Shown: one piece after another, positions 8,939 through 19,032 of the stretch
Layout: each line of letters begins with the position of its first letter
Position numbering within the stretch: the first letter of the stretch is position 1
NCBI GenBank assembly: GCA_947630665.1
Contig: CANRID010000006.1
Location: 1-64,000 of the forward strand
Direction of reading: 5' to 3'
Length of the DNA stretch: 64,000 nucleotides
Source of the DNA: an uncultured Bacteroidales bacterium
GTDB lineage: Bacteria; Bacteroidota; Bacteroidia; Bacteroidales; UBA932
Notes under the pieces: generated by a model
The model's input: the letters and a program-made list of their open reading frames with translations, nothing else
What the model was told of the DNA's origin: nothing
The model's database searches: none
Program-made: the position numbers and the translations under genes

Positions 8939-9562
8939 ATGAAATCACTGATCCAATCTTTCGTTTATGCGGCATGCGCCATAACGGTTCTATCCTTGGC
9001 GGCCTGCGGCAATTCCGGACAAAATACCGACAACGGCGCCGGACAAGACTCAGACAACGGAACAACGGTCGCTCCCGTTGCAGACAGTATCCAAACGGCT
9101 GACAGCCGGGGCTACATCGTAACAACAGGAGAAACGGTTCCCCAATTCGATCTGCAACTGCCAGACGGGACAAAGATTCCTATCGACCAGCTAAAAGGGA
9201 AAGTGGTCATGCTCCAGTTTACAGCCAGCTGGTGCGGAGTATGCCGCAAGGAAATGCCTTTCATAGAAAAAGATATCTGGCTGAAATTAAAAGACAACCC
9301 TGATTTCGCCCTTTACGGGATCGACCTGAAGGAAAATGAGGAGCAAATCAAAGAATTCGCAGCTTCCATTCCGGTCACTTACCCGATTACATTGGATCCC
9401 GACGGAGCTATCTTCAATCTTTTTTGCACGCCGGATGCAGGCGTTACCCGGAATATCATCCTCGACCGGGAAGGCAAGATCATCATGCTGACCCGCCTGT
9501 ACGATCCCAAGGAATTCGGCCGGATGGTGGAAACCATCAATGCAGAGCTGGCAAAAGAATAA
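8939..9562 (+). CDS. TlpA-like thiol-disulfide oxidoreductase lipoprotein
   Basis: A 207-residue periplasmic thioredoxin-fold protein. The lipobox is LAAC, followed by a Gly/Asn/Asp-rich linker, then a TlpA/ResA-like domain with active site WCGVC (in FTASWCGVCRKEMPF) and the cis-Pro region SIPVTYPITLDPDG. Likely reduces disulfides of cell-envelope proteins. Start ATG at 8939 chosen because an in-frame start at 8891 would overlap the upstream gene and bury the signal peptide. A bidirectional terminator follows. Confidence 0.9.
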   Translation: MKSLIQSFVYAACAITVLSLAACGNSGQNTDNGAGQDSDNGTTVAPVADSIQTADSRGYIVTTGETVPQFDLQLPDGTKIPIDQLKGKVVMLQFTASWCGVCRKEMPFIEKDIWLKLKDNPDFALYGIDLKENEEQIKEFAASIPVTYPITLDPDGAIFNLFCTPDAGVTRNIILDREGKIIMLTRLYDPKEFGRMVETINAELAKE

Positions 9563-9588
9563 AACCGCACCGCCATTCCGAAAAACAG

Positions 9589-9624
9589 ATCACCCGCATA
9601 ACAGAATCCTGCGATGCGGGTGAT
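9589..9624. terminator. Bidirectional terminator between TlpA-like gene and fumarase
   Basis: Perfect 11-bp inverted repeat (9589-9599 with 9614-9624, 14-base loop) between two convergent genes. On the minus strand it is followed by five T, on the plus strand by TTGATTT, so it should mainly stop the fumarase transcript. Confidence 0.8.
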
Positions 9625-9629
9625 TTGAT

Positions 9630-11261
9630 TTAGTCCTTACAGCAAATCGGCTGAATCTGGGTAAAGAAATCGTTTCCTTTGTCATCCACCAGAATAAAGG
9701 CCGGGAAGTTTTCCACTTCAATCTTCCAGATAGCTTCCATTCCCAATTCCGGATATTCGAGCAATTCCACTTTTTTAATATTTTCTTTAGCCAGAATAGC
9801 CGCCGGACCGCCGATGCTGCCCAAATAAAATCCGCCGTGTTTTTTGCAGGCATCCGTTACCTGCTGGCTGCGGTTCCCTTTTGCGATCATAATCATGCTG
9901 CCGCCGTTTTCCTGGAACAGATCCACATAACTGTCCATACGCCCGGCAGTGGTAGGACCGAATGACCCGCTCGGCATTCCCTGAGGGGTTTTAGCGGGAC
10001 CGGCATAATAGATCGGATGATTTTTCATATATTCCGGAAGCCCCTCTCCGCGGTCGATACGCTCTTTTAATTTGGCATGCGCGATATCGCGGCCGACGAT
10101 AATGGTCCCCTTCAACAGCAGGAAAGTAGATACCGGATATTTGCTCAGATCGGCCAGCACCTCTTTCATCGGACGGTTCAAATCGATTTTCACGCCGGCG
10201 GAATGGGCCGCTCCCGTAAGATATTTCTCCGGAATGAGCCGGGCCGGATTGGAATCGAGAGTCTCTAACCAGATGCCGTCTTTATTGATCTTCCCCTTTA
10301 TATTACGGTCTGCACTGCAGCTTACTCCCATCCCGACAGGACATGAGGCGCCATGACGTGGCAGGCGGATGACACGTATATCATGGGCCAGGTATTTTCC
10401 GCCGAACTGGGCCCCGATTCCCAAACAATGGGCGGCTTTAAGCAGCTTCCTCTCCAATTCCACATCGCGGAAAGCATTTCCGTTTTCCCCTCCGTCAACA
10501 GGCAGCGCATCATAATACTTGGTAGAAGCCAGCTTCACGGTTTTCAGATTGAGTTCCGGAGATGTCCCTCCTATAACGAATGCGATATGGTACGGAGGAC
10601 ATGCCGCCGTGCCGAGGCTTTTCATTTTCTCGACTAAAAAAGGCTCCAGCTTTTCAGGAGTCAGCAACGCCTTGGTTTCCTGGAAAAAGTAAGTCTTGTT
10701 CGCGGAACCGCCACCTTTGGCTACAAAAAGGAACTTGTATTCCTGACCATCTACCGAATAAATATCTATTTGGGCAGGCAGGTTGTTCCCCGAATTTTTC
10801 TCTTTATACATGCTGATAGCAAGGGTTTGGGAATACCGCAGATTGTCCGTAGTATAGGTATCATATACTCCGTGGGAGAGATACTCTTCGTCCTTTCCGC
10901 CTGTCCATACGTTCTGGCCTTTCTTAGCCACGATGGTGGCGGTACCGGTATCCTGGCAGAAAGGCAGCTGTCCATGCACGGATACATTGGCATTCAGCAG
11001 CATGGTAAGGGCCACCGCCTTATCGTTAGGGCTGGCTTCCGGATCGTTCAAAATCTTGGCCACCATTTCGTTATGTTCGGGACGCAGCATAAAGGCCACA
11101 TCATGGAATGCCTGTCGGGCAATCAGGCGCAATCCCTCCGGATCCACTTTCAGGATCGGTTTTCCTTCAAATTCGGCCACCGATACGTAATCTTTGGTAA
11201 TCAGGTGGTATTGGGTTTTGTCTTCCCCCAAGGGAAACATTTCTTGATATTTAAATTCCAT
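9630..11261 (-). CDS. Class I (iron-sulfur) fumarate hydratase
   Basis: A 543-residue class I fumarase, converting fumarate and malate reversibly; in Bacteroidota it works in the reductive branch that feeds fumarate respiration and succinate production. Cys102 in LPFCQDTGT and the two cysteines in [17 protein letters not shown] are the expected ligands of the oxygen-sensitive 4Fe-4S cluster. Alpha and beta portions are fused in one chain as in FumA/FumB; length is normal. Ends ICCKD. It starts 36 bases downstream of the prfB stop and may share its transcript. Confidence 0.96.
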   Translation of the reverse strand: MEFKYQEMFPLGEDKTQYHLITKDYVSVAEFEGKPILKVDPEGLRLIARQAFHDVAFMLRPEHNEMVAKILNDPEASPNDKAVALTMLLNANVSVHGQLPFCQDTGTATIVAKKGQNVWTGGKDEEYLSHGVYDTYTTDNLRYSQTLAISMYKEKNSGNNLPAQIDIYSVDGQEYKFLFVAKGGGSANKTYFFQETKALLTPEKLEPFLVEKMKSLGTAACPPYHIAFVIGGTSPELNLKTVKLASTKYYDALPVDGGENGNAFRDVELERKLLKAAHCLGIGAQFGGKYLAHDIRVIRLPRHGASCPVGMGVSCSADRNIKGKINKDGIWLETLDSNPARLIPEKYLTGAAHSAGVKIDLNRPMKEVLADLSKYPVSTFLLLKGTIIVGRDIAHAKLKERIDRGEGLPEYMKNHPIYYAGPAKTPQGMPSGSFGPTTAGRMDSYVDLFQENGGSMIMIAKGNRSQQVTDACKKHGGFYLGSIGGPAAILAKENIKKVELLEYPELGMEAIWKIEVENFPAFILVDDKGNDFFTQIQPICCKD

Positions 11262-11297
11262 AGCCGTTATTTGATTAAATTAATGTTTGCTTCATTG

Positions 11298-12417
11298 TCA
11301 TTTGCGGGTATTCTCCAGCAGATAGGTACGCATAAACTCGTTGAGATCGCCGTCCAATACCGCCTGGGTGTCGGATGTTTCATACCCCGTACGGAGGTCT
11401 TTGACCATCTTATACGGATGCAGCACATAACTGCGTATCTGGGAACCCCACTCGATTTTTTTCTTCTGCCCTTCCAGCTCCGCCTGTTTCTGTCTTCTTT
11501 TCTCCAATTCGAGTTCATAGAGATGGGATTTGAGGATACGCAAGGCGTTCTGGCGGTTATCCAATTGGGAACGGGTCTCGGTATTCTCCACAACGATCCC
11601 GCTCGGAATATGCCGCACCCGCACTCCTGTCTCCACCTTATTTACATTCTGTCCTCCGGCACCGCTCGAACGGAACGTATCCCATTCCAAGTCGGCCGGA
11701 TTGATGGTAATCTCTATGGAATCATCCACTAACGGATAAACGAAAACGGAAGAGAAAGTAGTCTGGCGCTTCCCCTGCGCATTGAAAGGGGAAATACGCA
11801 CCAGCCGATGCACCCCGTTTTCCGCTTTCAGATAACCATAGGCGAAATCTCCTTCAAATTCCACCGTAGCCGACTTGATACCCGCCTCATCTCCGTCGAT
11901 AACATCATACACGGAAACTTTATATCCGTTCCGCTCCCCCCAGCGGGTGTACATCCGCAACAGCATCATGCTCCAGTCATTGCTTTCCGTGCCGCCGGCT
12001 CCGGAATTGATTTTGAGAAGCGCTCCCAAGTTATCCCCTTCCTCACCCAGCATGCTCTTGAGTTCCACCTCTTCCAACTGTTTGACAACTGCCGCATAAG
12101 CCCGGTCCATCTCCTGTTCATATTCGGCCACCGCAGACTCGTCGGAACCCGCGGATTGTTCAGCCTGAGTCATTTCCGCCAGAACCTCCAGATCCTCGAT
12201 ACTCCTTTCCAACGATTGCAAGGCCTCCACCCAATACTTGATTCCCGACAGTTTTTTCAGAAATTTTTCCGCCTCCTTCGCATCGTTCCAGAAATCGGGA
12301 GCGGCGGACACCTTCTCCCCCTCCTCTACCTGAGCCGCCTTACCGGCATAGTCAAAGAGACCTCCTCAACGAATCCAACCGATCTTTGCACTCTTTGATT
12401 TGTTCTTGCAAAACCAT
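11298..12417 (-). CDS. prfB: Peptide chain release factor 2, with programmed +1 frameshift
   Basis: RF2 recognises UGA and UAA and releases the finished protein. The gene is in two frames: 21 codons from the ATG at 12417 (MVLQEQIKECKDRLDSLRRSL) end at an in-frame TGA (12354-12352). A +1 slip at CTT enters the main frame at GAC (12353) and continues 351 codons, giving 372 residues, the normal RF2 size. The main frame holds the RF2 anticodon-like tripeptide SPF (ISPFNAQGKRQ) and the GGQ catalytic motif (SSGAGGQNVNKVETG). This is the classical autoregulatory arrangement: low RF2 stalls at UGA and favours slipping. A TAACTTTG -7 element lies 50 bases upstream. Confidence 0.96.
12351..12366 (-). 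promoter_or_regulatory. prfB programmed frameshift signal
   Basis: Reading the minus strand: AGGAGG, TCT, CTT, TGA, C. The internal Shine-Dalgarno, the three-base gap, the slippery CTT and the poor-context stop TGAC match the known RF2 site in layout exactly. This is translational autoregulation, not a sequencing error. Confidence 0.95.
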
Positions 12418-12466
12418 ATCTATCAATTCGTTTAATGTTTATATGTTATTTATTTAATCCACCTTG

Positions 12467-12474
12467 CAAAGTTA
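12467..12474 (-). promoter_or_regulatory. Putative -7 element for prfB
   Basis: TAACTTTG on the minus strand fits the Bacteroidota -7 consensus TAnnTTTG and lies 50 bases before the prfB ATG, abutting the recX stop. No clear TTTG is found at -33, so support is partial. Confidence 0.45.
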
Positions 12475-13197
12475 CTAAAAATAATCTCGCTTCTCCCGCT
12501 CATTTTCCGTTATCTCTTGCAAAATCTCCAATACCCGGGAATACTCGAATCCTCTGCCGATCGCGAATCTGAGGACTTTCATCTTTTTATTTTGCAACGG
12601 TTCGCTTTTCTTCAGGGATTTCCATTTGTTTTCCACCAATTTGCGTAACACTTCTCCGGCATCCGGACAATCCGGCTCTTTCCGGGTGTCTGCTTCCCGA
12701 TAATTCTCCACAAGCGCCTCCCGGATAATATCCTCTTCTACTCCCAACGAGCGGAGCATATACGAAATCTTATTTTTCCCCCATCCGTTAAACCTCAGCT
12801 TGTCCCGCACATAAGCGCCTGCAAACCGTCTGTCGTCTATAAACTTCTCTTTCTCCAACAGATGCAGGATATAGGGGATATCCTCGGCTGTCAACTGCTT
12901 TTCCTCCCGCTCCCGGGGCATTTCCGGATTCTCCGCGGCATCCCTTCCATTTTTCCGTTCCGGCACCATGCCCGTTCCGGCCCCATTTTCCACTCTGCTT
13001 TCCCTTATGCTTTCCACGCTGTTTCCCACTCTGCTTTCCACTCCGGAACCGGACTCCCGACGGGAACCGATCGCCCTTTGGGTACGCCCGGAAGAAGCCG
13101 CTATCCATCTGCGCAGCAATTTCTCCGCCTGGGAGCGGGAATGCTCGCTCCGGCCGCAACGCATCCGTAGTCTTTCCAATGCCTGCTTTACTTTCAT
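12475..13197 (-). CDS. recX: RecX family regulatory protein with long insertion
   Basis: RecX binds RecA filaments and limits their activity. The 240-residue protein is well above the usual 150-220. It starts MKVKQALERLRMRCGRSEHS, matching the first helical repeat, and resumes with ILHLLEKEKFIDDRRFAGAYVRDKLRFNGWGKNKI, the most conserved RecX block, followed by the second and third helical repeats. Between them (about residues 36-105) lies a low-complexity Ser/Glu/Arg/Gly linker with repeated units such as SRVGNSVES and IRESRVENG. The linker is unlike the rest and probably disordered. recA lies 3.7 kb away on the other strand. Family call is good; effect of the insertion is unknown. Confidence 0.82.
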   Translation of the reverse strand: MKVKQALERLRMRCGRSEHSRSQAEKLLRRWIAASSGRTQRAIGSRRESGSGVESRVGNSVESIRESRVENGAGTGMVPERKNGRDAAENPEMPREREEKQLTAEDIPYILHLLEKEKFIDDRRFAGAYVRDKLRFNGWGKNKISYMLRSLGVEEDIIREALVENYREADTRKEPDCPDAGEVLRKLVENKWKSLKKSEPLQNKKMKVLRFAIGRGFEYSRVLEILQEITENEREKRDYF

Positions 13198-13288
13198 ATT
13201 CGCCCTCTCCTTCTGAAGGTTATCGCCTCTCCGGCCGTTTTTTCAAGTTCTCTATCGGGACATCGAAAATATAAAACCGGAATAAAAA

Positions 13289-15652
13289 TTAAAAATAGTA
13301 TCCCAGATTAATATAAACCCCCACTTTTTTATTGTAATCCGACCAATGCACATTCATGCCGACAGGTCCTAACCTCGTACTGTAAGCATATTTCAACCCC
13401 ACGCCCCAAAGCCCCTGGCCTCCGCTGTCGAAAATATTCCCGAAATTCTTTCCGCTGCGGGCATAATTTGCCATACCGTACAGATAATGGTTTTTGGCAC
13501 CCATCCTTACCCGGAAATCCGTCCGAAGTACCGCTATGCTGTTCCCTAATTCCTCGGCATAATTGATCCCGATAAAAGGAATCTGCTGTTCCAAATAGCG
13601 TCCGGGTTCGGAGCCGCCCAAAAAATTGCGATACGGCAGCGGATCGTTCTTGCCGATCAGCACCCGCGTATATAACGCCGGCAAGATCACAAAGCGGTCC
13701 GCCGCTTTCACGGCCCCGCCGATTCCCAAGGAGAGTGTGGCGAAAGGGTCGAAAGGCTTATGGAAATTGGTGTGGTAATAAGACGCCCCCGCATCGAAAT
13801 ACATCCCGTCCGTGGGAAAATACCTGCTGTCCCTGTCGTCCATCCGGGCATTCAAGTAATAACTCAGATAGGCCTGTCCCTTCAGATCGATCTGGTCTTC
13901 CGGAGCGGACGAAAGAATGGAAGTGAAATTGAACGATTCGAACCGCACTCCCAGCTGAAAATCGAAATTCCTCAGATAACGGTTGGCCAGCGACATATCT
14001 ATTCTGTTATAATAGAACGAGATACTGTTATTGTTTTCCCCGTTCTTATAAATATTCATATCCGTAGATTTGAACATGTATTCCATATCGAACCGGGGAA
14101 AATCGCGGAAAACATAGGTATATCCCAACCGGCCGTACGGATTATAACTGAGCCGTCCCCCGACATTCCACTTGGAGCCGTACAGATTATTGGTATTGAC
14201 GCCTAAATATACGAGCAAGGCGGCGGCTTCCTCCGAGTCGAACCGCGCCCCGAACCCGAATATGTTGGACGGTCCCTTTTTAAATTCGATAATCAGCTTG
14301 TCCTGCCTTCCGCCTTCACCGCTCTGTATTTCACCGCTCTGTATATAGTATCGCACGGAAGAAAAGGCATTCGTGCCGGAGAAAATGGAAATGGCCCGGT
14401 TGATATCCTGTCCGGATACTTTGGTATTTTCCTTGAGCCTGACCTGCCGCAGAAGCCAGCGGCCGTCTTTTTCCGGGATACCGCGCATCTCTATCTGAGC
14501 GAATACGAATGTGTCTTTGGCTATCTCCCGTGCTTTGGGAGCCTGAAGGCGGGGGATGCCTTTTCCGTAATTTTTCATCCGGTCCGCCAGGAACCGGAGT
14601 TCATTGCGTTTCTCCCCGGCCGCCTTATACCCGTTTACGATCAGGGAGTCGATATCCGGTTTGCTGAAACTGAACGTAGTGAAACCCTCCACATCCGGCT
14701 TGATATAAATGTCCGTTTCCTTTACGTTTTTCAGATACGTCTCATTCCCCACCAGCCCTACCAATTGCATAAAAACCTGATCGATGGATTTCAACTGATC
14801 GGATTCGGCCAGGGCGTTCTGCACATCCACCCCTATCACGATATCGGCGCCGAGCTTCCGGGCTACATCTACCGGAAAGTTATTCACCACCCCTCCGTCC
14901 ACCAGCACCTTGCCGTTGAGTGTTACCGGAGAAAAAAATCCGGGGATGGCCATGCTGGCCCGCAGGGCGAGCGGCAGATAGCCTTCTTCCAGCAAGACCT
15001 CTTCGCCTGTGGACAGATCCGTCGCCATACATGCGAACGGGATAGGCAAATCCCTGAATTTAATCGAATCCTGATAGCCTACCGCCAGTCCGTTCAGCAG
15101 ATTGAGTACATTCTGTCCGTTCACGATTCCTCCGGGCAACTGAGTAACCGGAGAATCTTTGGATTTATCTCCCCTGTCGGGACGTATCGTGTAAAAAGGA
15201 ATCTGGATCAAGAATCTTTCGTCCATCATTTTACTGCGGAAAGAAGCGTCCCGGCGCTCCGTATTGTCACTCAGCAAGAAATTCCAGTCCAAACGGCTGA
15301 TAATGGTATCCATTTCATTGGCGGTATATCCCATCGAATACATACCTCCGATGATAGCTCCCATGCTCGTACCTACGATCATATCTATCGGGACTTTCAT
15401 CTCTTCCAGCACCTTCAGCACCCCTATGTGAGCCACCCCCTTGGCTCCTCCCCCGCACAATACCAAAGCCACTTTCGGACGCCTGGCATCTAAAAAATAT
15501 TGAAGAAGCTGATCTTCTCCGGCCCGGTATTCCACCGGTTTCCGCATACGGAGCCTGACGGAATCCTGATCCGGTCCGGGGAGACAGGAAGCCGAACCGC
15601 AAAAAGCCGGAAGGCAGCAGAACACGAAAAACAGAAAAGAGAAAATCTTCAT
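13289..15652 (-). CDS. Patatin-like phospholipase with C-terminal outer-membrane barrel
   Basis: A 787-residue secreted protein. After a signal peptide comes a patatin domain: oxyanion loop GGGAKG (67-72), nucleophile Ser96 in GTSMG, and the DGG of the Ser-Asp dyad in LVDGGVVNNFPVD (about 250). A POTRA-like stretch (about 375-460) leads to a 16-strand-type bacterial surface antigen barrel ending in aromatic INLGYYF. This is the layout of type Vd (PlpD-like) proteins, in which the lipase is carried to the outer membrane; in Bacteroidota the lipase often stays on the surface. Catalytic residues look intact. Confidence 0.92.
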   Translation of the reverse strand: MKIFSFLFFVFCCLPAFCGSASCLPGPDQDSVRLRMRKPVEYRAGEDQLLQYFLDARRPKVALVLCGGGAKGVAHIGVLKVLEEMKVPIDMIVGTSMGAIIGGMYSMGYTANEMDTIISRLDWNFLLSDNTERRDASFRSKMMDERFLIQIPFYTIRPDRGDKSKDSPVTQLPGGIVNGQNVLNLLNGLAVGYQDSIKFRDLPIPFACMATDLSTGEEVLLEEGYLPLALRASMAIPGFFSPVTLNGKVLVDGGVVNNFPVDVARKLGADIVIGVDVQNALAESDQLKSIDQVFMQLVGLVGNETYLKNVKETDIYIKPDVEGFTTFSFSKPDIDSLIVNGYKAAGEKRNELRFLADRMKNYGKGIPRLQAPKAREIAKDTFVFAQIEMRGIPEKDGRWLLRQVRLKENTKVSGQDINRAISIFSGTNAFSSVRYYIQSGEIQSGEGGRQDKLIIEFKKGPSNIFGFGARFDSEEAAALLVYLGVNTNNLYGSKWNVGGRLSYNPYGRLGYTYVFRDFPRFDMEYMFKSTDMNIYKNGENNNSISFYYNRIDMSLANRYLRNFDFQLGVRFESFNFTSILSSAPEDQIDLKGQAYLSYYLNARMDDRDSRYFPTDGMYFDAGASYYHTNFHKPFDPFATLSLGIGGAVKAADRFVILPALYTRVLIGKNDPLPYRNFLGGSEPGRYLEQQIPFIGINYAEELGNSIAVLRTDFRVRMGAKNHYLYGMANYARSGKNFGNIFDSGGQGLWGVGLKYAYSTRLGPVGMNVHWSDYNKKVGVYINLGYYF

Positions 15653-15704
15653 AGCCAGGTATATTTATGGTCAATCATCTGCAATTTTTTATCAAAGTAT
15701 TTTA

Positions 15705-16733
15705 TTACATGGAGCTGTCCGGAGATGATTTTCCGCTGAGCATGCCACAGGCGGCCAAGATGTCTTCTCCCCGGGACGCCCGGACGGTAGCGGTAATGCC
15801 CGAGGCATTCAGGCGGTCGCGGAACTGTTCGATCACCGGCAAAGGAGACGGAGAAAGGGGCGAATCGGGAATGGCATGGAAGCGGATCAGATTCACACGG
15901 CACTCTATCCCGCGCAGCATGCGTACCAGTGCATCGGCATGTTTCTTGGTATCGTTCAGCCGGTCGAACATGATATATTCGAAACTCACCCTCCGCTGTC
16001 CAGTGAAATCGTACTGCCGGATCAGATCCAGCGTTTCCATTATGGGGAATGCCTTCTCCACGGGCATCAATTCCCGCCTTTGCTCCGGAAACGGATTGTG
16101 AAGGCTGATAGCCAGATGCACACGGCTGCCGTCTAAAAATTCCTTTAAAGCGGGCATGACACCTATACTGCTCAGTGTAATGCGCTTGGGACTCCAGGCA
16201 AACCCCCAGTCGGCGGTCAGAATCTCTATGCTTCGGAGTACATTTTCTAAATTGTCCAGCGGCTCTCCCATGCCCATAAACACGATATTGGTAAGGGCAT
16301 CGCTTTCCGGGATACTCAGGATTTGGGAAATAATCTCCGCCGTTTCCAGATTTCCTTTAAACCCCTGGCGACCGGTCATGCAGAACTTGCATCCCATGCG
16401 GCAGCCGGCCTGCGAAGAAACGCATAAGGTGGCTCTTTCCCCGTCGGGAATCATAACGGACTCGATAAACCCTCCCGTATGGCATGGGAAAAGATATTTT
16501 TTAGTGCCGTCCGAGGAGATCTGCACCTGCACGGGAGCCACCCGGCCCATATCATACAAGCTGCCGAGTTTTTCCCGGGCGATTTTGGACAGATTGGTCA
16601 TGCCCTCCACAGAATCCACCTTTTTTTTGTATAGCCAATCGGCTATCTGCCGGGCGGCAAAAGAGGGCAGAGAGAGCCGGGCAGCAATCTCCTGAAGCTG
16701 GGGAAGCGTATTTCCGAGTAGTTTTTTCTTCAT
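15705..16733 (-). CDS. rlmN: Dual-specificity RNA methyltransferase RlmN
   Basis: A radical-SAM enzyme that methylates C2 of A2503 in 23S rRNA and A37 of some tRNAs, affecting translation fidelity. Length 342 is normal. The 4Fe-4S motif CxxxCxxC is at Cys111, 115 and 118 (CRMGCKFC), preceded by CVSSQAG; GMGEPLDN and the C-terminal catalytic Cys in ILAACGM are present. Transcribed away from recA, with the patatin gene downstream. Confidence 0.95.
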   Translation of the reverse strand: MKKKLLGNTLPQLQEIAARLSLPSFAARQIADWLYKKKVDSVEGMTNLSKIAREKLGSLYDMGRVAPVQVQISSDGTKKYLFPCHTGGFIESVMIPDGERATLCVSSQAGCRMGCKFCMTGRQGFKGNLETAEIISQILSIPESDALTNIVFMGMGEPLDNLENVLRSIEILTADWGFAWSPKRITLSSIGVMPALKEFLDGSRVHLAISLHNPFPEQRRELMPVEKAFPIMETLDLIRQYDFTGQRRVSFEYIMFDRLNDTKKHADALVRMLRGIECRVNLIRFHAIPDSPLSPSPLPVIEQFRDRLNASGITATVRASRGEDILAACGMLSGKSSPDSSM

Positions 16734-16787
16734 GATTTACAAAGTTAAAAACAATTTTAAATAGGCTCTGTTTTATTAAAAAAATAC

Positions 16788-16818
16788 TTTAAGAATCCAC
16801 TCTTATTTGGTATATTTG
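16788..16818 (+). promoter_or_regulatory. recA promoter
   Basis: TTTA (16788-16791), 19 bases, TATATTTG (16811-16818): a near-consensus Bacteroidota housekeeping promoter. Predicted start is about 16825, some 30 bases before the recA ATG. No obvious LexA-box-like palindrome is seen around it. Confidence 0.7.
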
Positions 16819-16853
16819 CATGTTATTACAAACTATTTAATTGAAGTGTATTT

Positions 16854-17888
16854 ATGGCTAAAGAAAGTGCAGAAGTTAATAAGAGCGCCGAGGTGAATGC
16901 AGAGAAGCTGAAGGCGTTGCAGGCGACTCTTGACAAAATCGAAAAGGATTACGGCAAAGGGACCGTCATGAAGTTGGGCGACCAGCCTAAGTGGGAAGTT
17001 TCCACGATTCCTTCCGGTTCGATAGCCCTGGATCACGCTTTGGGAATCGGAGGATATCCGAAAGGAAGAGTCGTTGAGATTTACGGGCCGGAGTCCAGCG
17101 GTAAGACTACGCTGGCCATCCATGCCATTGCGGAAGCGCAGAAAGCAGGGGGAATCGCCGCCATTATAGATGCGGAACACGCATTCGACAGGACCTATGC
17201 AAAAAAACTCGGGGTCAATGTGGACACGCTTTTAATATCCCAGCCGGACAACGGGGAACAGGCGCTGGAAATCACCGACAGCCTGATCCGTTCGGGAGCG
17301 ATCGATATTATCGTAATCGACTCGGTAGCGGCCCTTACTCCCAAGGCAGAGATCGAAGGGGAAATGGGAGATTCCAAAATGGGGCTTCAGGCCCGTCTGA
17401 TGAGCCAGGCCTTGAGGAAACTCACCGCCAATATCAGCAAAACCAATACTTGCTGCATATTCATCAACCAGCTGCGGGAGAAAATCGGAGTCATGTTCGG
17501 GAATCCGGAAACCACTACCGGCGGTAACGCATTGAAATTCTATGCTTCGGTAAGGTTGGACGTGCGCAAGACCACGCAGCTTAAAGACGGAGACGAAGCC
17601 ACCGGCACCCGCACCCGCGTAAAAGTGGTAAAAAACAAAATGGCTCCGCCTTTCCGCAAAGCGGAATTCGATATCCTGTTCGGGGAAGGAATCTCCAAGA
17701 TAGGCGAGATCATAGACTTGGGCGTGGAATTCGACATCATAAAGAAAAGCGGATCGTGGTTCAGCTACGCCGACTCCAAAATCGGCCAGGGCCGTGAGTC
17801 TGTCAAACAGATCCTTTTAGACAACCCGCAGCTGAGCGAGGAAATCGAACAGAAAATCCGGGAAAAGATCAAGGATATTACCGATTAG
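16854..17888 (+). CDS. recA: Recombinase RecA
   Basis: A 344-residue RecA, the strand-exchange ATPase of homologous recombination and SOS induction. Walker A GPESSGKT is at 78-85, the MAW-like block [19 protein letters not shown] and loop L2 ([25 protein letters not shown]) are intact. The N-terminus holds a small repeat, SAEVN twice. The C-terminal acidic tail is short (KIKDITD). First of a run of plus-strand information-processing genes (recA, trpS, dnaG, metG), each apparently with its own promoter. Confidence 0.98.
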   Translation: MAKESAEVNKSAEVNAEKLKALQATLDKIEKDYGKGTVMKLGDQPKWEVSTIPSGSIALDHALGIGGYPKGRVVEIYGPESSGKTTLAIHAIAEAQKAGGIAAIIDAEHAFDRTYAKKLGVNVDTLLISQPDNGEQALEITDSLIRSGAIDIIVIDSVAALTPKAEIEGEMGDSKMGLQARLMSQALRKLTANISKTNTCCIFINQLREKIGVMFGNPETTTGGNALKFYASVRLDVRKTTQLKDGDEATGTRTRVKVVKNKMAPPFRKAEFDILFGEGISKIGEIIDLGVEFDIIKKSGSWFSYADSKIGQGRESVKQILLDNPQLSEEIEQKIREKIKDITD

Positions 17889-17943
17889 CCTCCGAGAGGA
17901 AAGAATCCGAAAGAATAATTTCATATCGTGTACGGTTATAAGT

Positions 17944-17951
17944 TATATTTG
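17944..17951 (+). promoter_or_regulatory. Putative -7 element for trpS
   Basis: TATATTTG matches TAnnTTTG and lies 39 bases before the trpS ATG. The -33 element is weak, with only TTTC about 21 bases upstream. Confidence 0.45.
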
Positions 17952-17990
17952 CGGTCTGAAAACGACATCAAGATTTTTTGAAAGACACTC

Positions 17991-18980
17991 ATGGAAACTG
18001 TTTTAAGCGGAATACGGTCTACGGGCCATCTTCATTTGGGAAACTATTACGGAGCGCTCAGGAATTTCGTCAAGTTGCAGGACGAATACAAGTGTTTCTT
18101 TTTCATTGCCGACCTCCATTCGCTAACCACGCATCCGCACCCGGATGATTTTCATTCGAGCGTAAAAATCATTCTGTCCGAATATTTGGCTGCGGGGCTG
18201 GATCCCGAAAAATCGGCCCTGTTCGTACAAAGCGACATTCCCGAAATCTGCGAATTATACGTATTGCTCAATATGCTGGCCTACAAGGGAGAACTGGAAC
18301 GTACGACCTCGTTTAAAGACAAAGTGCGCAAACAGGCGGACAATGTCAATGCAGGCCTGCTGACTTATCCGGTGTTGATGGCTTCCGACATTCTCATCCA
18401 CCGCGCCACCAAGGTGCCTGTCGGGAAAGATCAGGAGCAGCATCTGGAAATCGCGCGGGTACTGGCACGGAGATTCAACAACCTGTACGGAACGGAGGTA
18501 TTTCCGGAACCGCACGCGCTCAGCTTCGGGAAAGATCTGATAAAGGTACCCGGATTGGATGGAAGCGGAAAGATGGGGAAAAGCGAGGGGAACGGGATCT
18601 ATCTGAACGATGACCAGCAGACCATCACGAAAAAGGTAATGAAGGCGGTAACCGATGCGGGTCCCACAAAACCGAATTCGGAAATGCCGGATTCCGTAAA
18701 AAATCTTTTCACCCTCCTTTCCATCGTATCGGAACCTTCTACCGTAGAATATTTCCGGGAAAAATACAACGATTGCTCTATCCGGTACGGAGATCTGAAA
18801 AAACAGCTTGCAGCCGATATCTGCAAGCAAACCCTGCCTATTAAAGAGAGGATAGACGCTATTTATAACGATGACGAATATCTGCGCAAAGCGGTCCGCC
18901 GGGGTACGGAACAAGCACGGGAAAGTGCCGCCGCCACTTTGGCGCTGGCAAAAAAAGCGGTAGGATTCAAAGTTTTTTAA
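17991..18980 (+). CDS. trpS: Tryptophanyl-tRNA synthetase
   Basis: A class I aminoacyl-tRNA synthetase of 329 residues, the usual bacterial length. HIGH-type motif HLGN is at 15-18 (STGHLHLGNYYGAL) and the KMSKS-type loop KMGKS at 194-198. Other family blocks are IADLHSLTTHP and PVLMASDILIHRATKVPVGKDQEQHLE. Complete, with no oddities. Confidence 0.97.
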   Translation: METVLSGIRSTGHLHLGNYYGALRNFVKLQDEYKCFFFIADLHSLTTHPHPDDFHSSVKIILSEYLAAGLDPEKSALFVQSDIPEICELYVLLNMLAYKGELERTTSFKDKVRKQADNVNAGLLTYPVLMASDILIHRATKVPVGKDQEQHLEIARVLARRFNNLYGTEVFPEPHALSFGKDLIKVPGLDGSGKMGKSEGNGIYLNDDQQTITKKVMKAVTDAGPTKPNSEMPDSVKNLFTLLSIVSEPSTVEYFREKYNDCSIRYGDLKKQLAADICKQTLPIKERIDAIYNDDEYLRKAVRRGTEQARESAAATLALAKKAVGFKVF

Positions 18981-18998
18981 TGGAGCAAGGCTCCCTGC

Positions 18999-19006
18999 TA
19001 TCTTTG
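18999..19006 (+). promoter_or_regulatory. Putative -7 element for dnaG
   Basis: TATCTTTG fits the -7 consensus, lies 26 bases before the dnaG ATG and has a T-rich TTTT about 20 bases upstream in the -33 position. Confidence 0.5.
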
Positions 19007-19032
19007 CAGGTTCACTCTATCCGGCAAAATAT

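Noticed and set aside
10770-11732. 320-codon plus-strand frame opposite fumarase and prfB
   Set aside because: Antisense shadow of two conserved genes; no family motif or start signal.
12311-12351. prfB starting at the internal GTG
   Set aside because: The upstream 21 codons and a complete frameshift site restore the usual RF2 N-terminus.
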